Part shown: positions 20,776-24,930 of the stretch, one piece after another
How the letters are laid out: every line of letters begins with the position of its first letter
How positions within the stretch are numbered: position 1 is the stretch's first letter
DNA from: a virus
Reading direction: 5' to 3' (one strand)
Virus record (IMG/VR): IMGVR_UViG_3300010158_000301
Coordinates: 1 to 24,930 of that record
DNA: 24,930 nucleotides
Notes under the pieces: generated by a model
Databases searched by the model: none
What the model was told of the DNA's origin: nothing
What the model saw: the letters and a program-made list of their open reading frames with translations, nothing else
Made by a program: the position numbers and the translations under genes

Positions 20776-21877
20776 CATACTTCTTAAAGATTTTATCAAA
20801 TGAATCTCTGTTGTCTGCTTTTGGAGCACATAGTCCACAGAAGCAAGATTTCTTAGCACAGGTAATAACAGGCATATCTTTTCCCATCATATCTCTTAGA
20901 TTCTCTAAAATTAAATCTGCCTGATCTACTGTGCCAATTGGACCAACTGTTCCATCAAACTTCATTCGACAGTCTTTGTTATGAAAAACTTCTCTGGAAG
21001 TCTGTCTGATATAGAGGAAGAACCAATTAACACTACAACTCCAGTTGGTAAAGTTATTTTTGATAAAAAAGTTACGTTCCTTAAAATTACCATCTGTGCA
21101 TATTTGTCGTCCGCCGCAACATGCCCTACCAACATTAGTTAAATTAACATCGTGATTGCTATTAATTTTAATTTCTTCAGTATTAAAGGATTTTTTATTA
21201 TATAAGTCATTGAACCAATTTATCTGTTGGGGAGAATACATGTGAGTGTCATTGACCCTGTCTAATTGTCTTGGCAAGAATTCAATATTATTTTCTTTAC
21301 AGAAATCGATCATTTGGATAGAATCATCAAACCTAGTAGGATTCATCAATACAATGACTTTAACTCTTTTCTTGTTTGAAATGAGTGTAAGGATGTTTTG
21401 TCTGACTTGTGATTTTTGTTTTGGACTTGCTTCGCTGTGATAACTCACTGTCCAATAATCTATTAGATCTTTTAACTTATTAATAAGTGTTTTACCAGCA
21501 ACCAAGTTGGTAGTGGTTTGTATAGTTAGTACCCAATCATCTTTAAACTTTTCATATTTTTCTCTGATTGCTTCGTATACATTTATAATGTCAGGGTGGA
21601 ATATACTTTCTCCCCCATAGACATTTAGAATTACTTCTCTTGCCCATTTTGGTTTGTTCTGCATATAGATGTTGACATACTCAAACATAAAGTCTATAGT
21701 TTTTAAACATTCTTCGAGTGGGGGGTGTCTTAATTTATTATCATGCCATTCTGGACCGCAATAACTACAATCCAAATTACAGCGTAGTGTAATCTCCCAA
21801 TCTAGTAGAAAACTAATTTTATTAGCGGGATCGATTGCAGGCTCGACTGTTCTTAGCATGTGGTACTTATAAGTCAT
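20747..21877 (-). CDS. Radical SAM enzyme, minus strand
   Basis: The 376-aa protein starts at the ATG 21875-21877. A longer frame reaches 21958, but its first part is a hydrophobic translation of the AT-rich promoter zone and overlaps the helicase gene. The Fe-S motif CNLDCSYCG has Cys 33, 37 and 40 (CxxxCxxC). Later come VYGGESIF (the GGE segment), TIQTTTNLV, and late Cys groups GRACCGGRQIC and KKSCFCGLC, which suggest a SPASM-type auxiliary cluster. Likely substrate is a peptide or protein. No partner peptide was found nearby. It converges with the primase (29-base overlap) and lies between primase and helicase, splitting two genes that work together. Confidence 0.88.
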   Translation of the reverse strand: MTYKYHMLRTVEPAIDPANKISFLLDWEITLRCNLDCSYCGPEWHDNKLRHPPLEECLKTIDFMFEYVNIYMQNKPKWAREVILNVYGGESIFHPDIINVYEAIREKYEKFKDDWVLTIQTTTNLVAGKTLINKLKDLIDYWTVSYHSEASPKQKSQVRQNILTLISNKKRVKVIVLMNPTRFDDSIQMIDFCKENNIEFLPRQLDRVNDTHMYSPQQINWFNDLYNKKSFNTEEIKINSNHDVNLTNVGRACCGGRQICTDGNFKERNFFIKNNFTNWSCSVNWFFLYIRQTSREVFHNKDCRMKFDGTVGPIGTVDQADLILENLRDMMGKDMPVITCAKKSCFCGLCAPKADNRDSFDKIFKKYVSYQANASS

Positions 21878-21896
21878 AAAAATATAGTAATATATA

Positions 21897-21926
21897 ATGA
21901 CATTAAATGCAAGATAAGTGTATAAT
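21897..21926 (+). promoter_or_regulatory. Sigma70-like promoter of helicase gene, predicted leaderless
   Basis: ATGACA (21897-21902), an 18-base spacer and perfect TATAAT (21921-21926). The ATG at 21933 starts 6 bases after the -10 box. The -35 box is close to the start of the divergent radical SAM gene. Confidence 0.6.
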
Positions 21927-21932
21927 AAGAGC

Positions 21933-23318
21933 ATGACAACATCGTACGATACAGGCATCCAGAAGTTATTTCTCGAGATGATGATGCAAGATCCTCAGAG
22001 TTTTGTCAGAGTTCAAAACATCTATAATGTAGAAAACTTTGATCGTAGTTTGAAAGCGCCTGCAGACTTTATTAAATCGCATTGCGAAAAGCATAATACA
22101 ATGCCTACGTTCGAGCAGATCAATGCAGTATGTAAGAGTGATCTGCAACCAGCTCCTGGACTCAATGAAGATCACTATAATTGGTTCCTTGATGAGTTCG
22201 AAGGCTTTACCAGACAGAAAGAACTCGAACGTGCAATTCTAAAAGCAGCAGACTTGCTAGAAAAAGGTGAGTATGATCCAGTTGAGAAATTGATTAAAGA
22301 CGCAGTGCAGATTAGTCTTACCAAAGACATGGGAACGGATTATTTTGCTGATCCCAGGGCACGTCTTATGAAGATTAAAGATAATAACGGACAGGTCAGT
22401 ACTGGTTGGACTACGCTGGATAAACTGTTATATGGCGGATTTAACAGAGGTGAACTTAATATCTTTGCTGGCGGATCCGGCAGTGGTAAGAGTTTGTTTA
22501 TGCAGAACATTGCTGTGAATTGGATGCTATTAGGACTTAACGGTGTTTATATAACACTAGAACTCAGCGAAGAACTGACTAGTATGCGCATCGATAGTAT
22601 GCTTGCAAACATTAGCAGCAAGGATATCTTCAAAGAAATCGATACTGTGGACATGAAGATTCGTATGGTCGGGAAGAAAGCAGGAAACTTACAGATCAAG
22701 TATATGCCTGCACAGAGCAACGTAAATGATATTCGTGCTTATCTTAAAGAACTACAGATTAAGACTGGTAAGAAATTAGACTTTGTTATGTTAGATTATA
22801 TGGATCTACTGATGCCAGTTAGTGCTAAAGTAAGTCCCAGCGATCTGTTCGTCAAGGACAAGTATGTTGCAGAAGAAGTTCGCAATCTTGCTAAAGAATT
22901 ACAGATGTTGTTAGTGACAGCCAGTCAGTTGAATCGCAGTGCAGTTGAAGAGATCGAATTTGATCACAGTCATATCAGTGGCGGTATCAGTAAGATTAAT
23001 ACAGCAGATAACCTGTTTGGTATCTTTACGAGTCGTGCAATGCGCGAGCATGGTAGATATCAATTACAGTGTATGAAGACACGCAGTAGTAGTGGTGTCG
23101 GACAAAAAGTCGAACTTCAATTTGATGTTGATACATTGCGAATCATGGATGCTACTGAAGAGGATAGCGGCATTTCTAAGAGGCCCAGCAGTATTATGGA
23201 ACAGATACGTTCTAATCCAGTGGTAAGACCAGCAGAAAGACAAGAACCTAAGATTACTGCTAATGTCGAAAGCAGTAAATTAAAGCAGATGTTATCGCAA
23301 ATCAAAACTACGAGTTAA
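21933..23318 (+). CDS. Replicative DNA helicase, gp41/DnaB-like
   Basis: Hexameric 5'-3' helicase of the T4 replisome, DnaB family, 461 aa from the ATG at 21933 (T4 gp41 is 475). A GTG at 21918 in frame would add five residues but lies in the -10 box. The N-terminal helical domain is residues 1-130, then the RecA-like domain: GWTTLDKLLYGGFNRGEL at 158-174, Walker A GGSGSGKS at 180-187, catalytic Glu in YITLELSEE (E210), Walker B DFVMLDYMD at 283-291, TASQLNRSA at 329-337, and a late CMKTRSSSGVGQK before the core ends. The C-terminal tail after about 400 is linker-like. Primase lies upstream, beyond the convergent radical SAM gene. Confidence 0.94.
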   Translation: MTTSYDTGIQKLFLEMMMQDPQSFVRVQNIYNVENFDRSLKAPADFIKSHCEKHNTMPTFEQINAVCKSDLQPAPGLNEDHYNWFLDEFEGFTRQKELERAILKAADLLEKGEYDPVEKLIKDAVQISLTKDMGTDYFADPRARLMKIKDNNGQVSTGWTTLDKLLYGGFNRGELNIFAGGSGSGKSLFMQNIAVNWMLLGLNGVYITLELSEELTSMRIDSMLANISSKDIFKEIDTVDMKIRMVGKKAGNLQIKYMPAQSNVNDIRAYLKELQIKTGKKLDFVMLDYMDLLMPVSAKVSPSDLFVKDKYVAEEVRNLAKELQMLLVTASQLNRSAVEEIEFDHSHISGGISKINTADNLFGIFTSRAMREHGRYQLQCMKTRSSSGVGQKVELQFDVDTLRIMDATEEDSGISKRPSSIMEQIRSNPVVRPAERQEPKITANVESSKLKQMLSQIKTTS

Positions 23319-23340
23319 TTTCTATATGACATGTTTTTCA

Positions 23341-23347
23341 ATAAATA
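23341..23347 (+). promoter_or_regulatory. T4-type late promoter motif
   Basis: CAATAAATAATT contains ATAAATA (23341-23347), 16 bases before the TTG start at 23364. A GAGG ribosome site lies between. Confidence 0.6.
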
Positions 23348-23363
23348 ATTTTGAGGATTGATT

Positions 23364-23615
23364 TTGCGCAAAACTACTCGTAGTATATTAGATGAAATTA
23401 GTAACATTGTCCCACATCACGATAAAGATTTTGTGATTGAGAGCAGGGCAACTCATATCATTAACTCAGCAATTAATTTACTTAGAATGATAAACGAATC
23501 CTACGATGGCGACGATGCTTCTGAGTTAGAACGTAGACTAATAAATAGTATTAGAAATAAAGATCCTAACAAATTTATTAGAGGTCTCAGAAGGATTCGT
23601 AATGAAGATCAGTGA
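23364..23615 (+). CDS. Small hypothetical protein, late-type
   Basis: The 83-aa protein starts at TTG 23364, chosen because GAGG is 7 bases upstream; the frame extends to 23358 but that TTG would be one base from GAGG. The sequence is helical and basic: KTTRSILDEISNIVPHHDKD at the start, then SAINLLRMINESYDGDD, and a C-terminal [14 protein letters not shown] late promoter precedes it, so it is probably expressed with virion genes. It overlaps the next gene by 14 bases. Not recognised. Confidence 0.72.
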   Translation: MRKTTRSILDEISNIVPHHDKDFVIESRATHIINSAINLLRMINESYDGDDASELERRLINSIRNKDPNKFIRGLRRIRNEDQ

Positions 23616-24246
23616 TATAATTTTAAATGAACAGTCTTTAGATGAAGGCTTTTGGGACGATATTAAGGCTGCTTATAAAAGCGGAAAAGAAGATTATATT
23701 AAGCGCAAAGCAGCAGAACTTGGGATGACTCCAGGGAATATAGTTGCTACTGCGAATAAAAAGACAGGCGGAAAAGTAGCAGGCCAAACTAGCAATACAC
23801 CCAATGCTATTCGTAAGCGTAATAGCAGAGCAGCAGCAAAAGGCGGAGCACCTGCGCCAGCAGCACCGGTACCTAAAAGAACTAAGACAGCACCAGGCGG
23901 AGCACCAGCAGCACCAGGCGGAGCACCAGCAGCACCTGCACCAGCAGCACCTGCACCGGGCGCTCCTAAACCTAGAGTTAGAGTACCGGCAGGATCGGCA
24001 CCAGCAGCACCAGCACAAGGTGGAGCACCAGGTGGAGCACCAGCAGCACCAGCAGCGCCAGTACCTAAAAGAACTAAGCCAGCACCAGGTGGAGCACCAG
24101 CAGCACCAGCAGCGCCGGGCGGAGCACCGGCAGCAGCACCAGTTACATTTGATGTTGTAAAGCAATCTGTTGATGGACTATCTAAGAAAGAAAAACAGAA
24201 ACTTTTGACAAATTTGTTGTCTGATTTAGGTACTCCAGTTAGGTAA
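23602..24246 (+). CDS. Pro/Ala/Gly-rich repetitive protein, probably virion-associated
   Basis: The 214-aa protein has three parts. Residues 1-80 are ordinary and basic ([20 protein letters not shown], then [19 protein letters not shown]). Residues 81-180 are a low-complexity region of GGAPAAP and APA units containing two copies of APVPKRTK (88-95 and 152-159). Residues 181-214 are a conserved-looking helical tail ([20 protein letters not shown]). The N-terminal MK-(I/L)-S-D-I-(I/L) with a following Asp/Glu-Gly-Phe start is frequent among proteins of marine T4-like phages (from memory). A flexible linker with basic patches would suit virion assembly or nucleic-acid contact. It overlaps the upstream gene by 14 bases. 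Confidence 0.8.
   Translation: MKISDIILNEQSLDEGFWDDIKAAYKSGKEDYIKRKAAELGMTPGNIVATANKKTGGKVAGQTSNTPNAIRKRNSRAAAKGGAPAPAAPVPKRTKTAPGGAPAAPGGAPAAPAPAAPAPGAPKPRVRVPAGSAPAAPAQGGAPGGAPAAPAAPVPKRTKPAPGGAPAAPAAPGGAPAAAPVTFDVVKQSVDGLSKKEKQKLLTNLLSDLGTPVR
23842..24141 (+). repeat. Low-complexity coding repeat (GGAPAAP units)
   Basis: About 300 bases of GCA/CCA/GGN codons code for residues 81-180 of the host protein. The APVPKRTK block with flanking GGAPAAP units occurs twice, 192 bases apart, which points to an internal tandem duplication followed by divergence. Such tracts change length readily. Confidence 0.85.
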
Positions 24247-24262
24247 TTTTTTGTCTTCAGAC

Positions 24263-24269
24263 ATAAATA
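24263..24269 (+). promoter_or_regulatory. T4-type late promoter motif, GACATAAATATT
   Basis: ATAAATA inside GACATAAATATT, a 12-base match to the site at 18910. It ends 36 bases before the ATG at 24306, and a GGAG ribosome site sits 8 bases before that ATG. Confidence 0.72.
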
Positions 24270-24305
24270 TTTACAGCGTAAACACGCAAATATTGGAGAA
24301 ATAAG

Positions 24306-24698
24306 ATGGCAGATTTTTATCGCACAAATGGTAGTGTTGGTACAATTGGTACTTTCGTAAGTCTAATCGGTAAGACACCTAAGGCTTTCGGAATTAGAAT
24401 TGCTGGTACAGCAGGTCAAAAGGACGTAAGTGGCGAACTAGGCGTTAATGGCGCAGTTCAGGATATTTTCAAGATGCTTAGTGCAAATGCAACTATCCTA
24501 GGTTATCAGATTGAAAACAATTCAACTGGTAATGTTAGCGTACTAATTGAAGGCGGCGACAACCTTTCAGCAGCAACAGTACAGAGCATCATCCGTACTG
24601 GTGGTAACGGTGCTGGTGGTTATGGTAACAGCAGCCCACAGTTGGATGCAGGTTCAACACTTGTAACCGATGTTGGTTTCAAGCTAGCATACTCATAA
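24306..24698 (+). CDS. Small probable virion protein
   Basis: The 130-aa protein is low in charge and rich in Gly, Ser and Thr. It begins MADFYRTNGSVGTIGTFVSL, has VSGELGVNGAVQDIFKML (a possible helix) and a glycine turn GGNGAGGYGNSSPQLDAGS before a last strand VTDVGFKLAYS. A single-promoter, single-terminator unit with a strong late motif suggests an abundant late product, such as a decoration, tail or tube component. I know of similar proteins in marine T4-like phages without assigned role (from memory). A terminator follows 21 bases after the stop. Confidence 0.82.
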   Translation: MADFYRTNGSVGTIGTFVSLIGKTPKAFGIRIAGTAGQKDVSGELGVNGAVQDIFKMLSANATILGYQIENNSTGNVSVLIEGGDNLSAATVQSIIRTGGNGAGGYGNSSPQLDAGSTLVTDVGFKLAYS

Positions 24699-24719
24699 TA
24701 ATAGTTAATATTAGAATTG

Positions 24720-24747
24720 AAAGGGCGTTTATTCGCCCTTTCTTTTT
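24720..24747 (+). terminator. Rho-independent terminator after the small virion gene
   Basis: AAAGGGCG (24720-24727) pairs with CGCCCTTT (24734-24741), eight perfect pairs with a 6-base loop, followed by CTTTTT (24742-24747). The T run joins the TTGACT at 24746. Confidence 0.92.
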
Positions 24748-24776
24748 GACTTGAATTTGGGCAGTATAAGTATGTC

Positions 24777-24930
24777 GTGACTACATATACTTGCTATACA
24801 CTATTTGATATACCAAATAAAGGTTCGAGATCTGAAATCAGAAATTGGAATACATTGATCCAATTGCTCAGTCTAAAGACACAACCTTTTATCATTGATT
24901 TTCCCAGTTTTCAAATTGATTATCTAGACA
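24777..24930 (+). CDS. Partial hypothetical protein, cut by window end
   Basis: An open frame of 51 codons from GTG 24777 runs out of the window. It begins MTTYTCYTLFDIPNKGSRSE, then IRNWNTLIQLLSLKTQPFII. The R-N-W-N-T-x-x-Q-x-x-x-L-x-T-Q-P pattern is one I associate with a conserved hypothetical protein of T4-like marine phages (memory, unchecked). TTGACT at 24746 and TATAAG at 24765-24770 lie upstream but are 13 bases apart, so the promoter is uncertain. The -10-like box ends 6 bases before GTG, again without a Shine-Dalgarno. Confidence 0.65.
   Translation, partial: MTTYTCYTLFDIPNKGSRSEIRNWNTLIQLLSLKTQPFIIDFPSFQIDYLD

Noticed and set aside
21878-21958. N-terminal extension of the minus-strand radical SAM gene (hydrophobic, membrane-like)
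   Set aside because: It translates the AT-rich promoter zone and overlaps the helicase gene; the ATG at 21877 is a better start.
23638-24165. Long frames over the Pro/Ala/Gly repeat (Cys/Trp-rich on the minus strand, Gln/His-rich on the plus strand)
   Set aside because: Both come from the low-complexity codons of the true gene read in the wrong frame.

Overview
The window is a piece of a T4-like (Tevenvirinae-related) myovirus genome, of the kind known from marine and freshwater bacteria. The evidence is a set of T4-type replication and recombination genes: a UvsX recombinase, a UvsY-like mediator, a UvsW helicase, a gp62-like clamp-loader subunit, a gp61 primase and a gp41/DnaB helicase. 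They sit among short, tightly overlapping genes, with T4-type late promoter motifs (ATAAATA) ahead of virion-type genes. The DNA is AT-rich. The host is not shown. A host-like outer-membrane beta-barrel gene with an alanine-rich signal peptide ending in AAADLPSK resembles opacity-type porins of Alphaproteobacteria, which is a hint only.

Layout. 1-2.5 kb: an unknown protein, then the uvsX / small acidic protein / uvsY-like operon. 2.5-6.1 kb: a surface-glycan island with an NAD-dependent sugar epimerase/reductase and an unknown protein on the minus strand, then UDP-galactopyranose mutase and a SAM methyltransferase on the plus strand. 6.1-6.9 kb: a self-contained beta-barrel gene with its own sigma70 promoter and terminator. 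6.9-8.9 kb: small proteins, tRNA-Ala(UGC), a glycosyltransferase-like protein and a 2OG-Fe(II) oxygenase. 8.9-10.1 kb (minus): a glycine-rich tail-tip/fibre protein and a small partner. 10.1-13.2 kb: an early-type module of small genes and one AAA+ ATPase, each block with a TTGAC-N16-TATTAT promoter, two of them copies of one another. 13.2-18.5 kb: uvsW, then a translationally coupled operon (gp62-like, small protein, radical SAM enzyme, zinc-finger protein, small protein, DnaE-like mini-protein). 18.5-24.9 kb: structural genes with late promoters, primase, a minus-strand radical SAM enzyme, helicase, a Pro/Ala/Gly-rich protein, another probable virion protein and the start of a further gene.

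How the parts fit. Recombination-dependent replication proteins are spread over several transcription units. Four of them (uvsW, gp62-like, primase, helicase) have a sigma70-like promoter whose -10 box ends only 5-6 nt before the ATG, which predicts leaderless mRNAs. Late genes carry ATAAATA. The glycan genes, beta-barrel and glycine-rich fibre protein probably deal with the cell surface or adsorption.

The most interesting items are the DnaE-like mini-protein (17976-18545), the leaderless replication promoters, the outer-membrane moron and the duplicated early promoter. No capsid, terminase, integrase, IS element or CRISPR array was seen. No stretch over 300 bases lacks a gene; the longest gap (6092-6249) is the leader of the beta-barrel gene.
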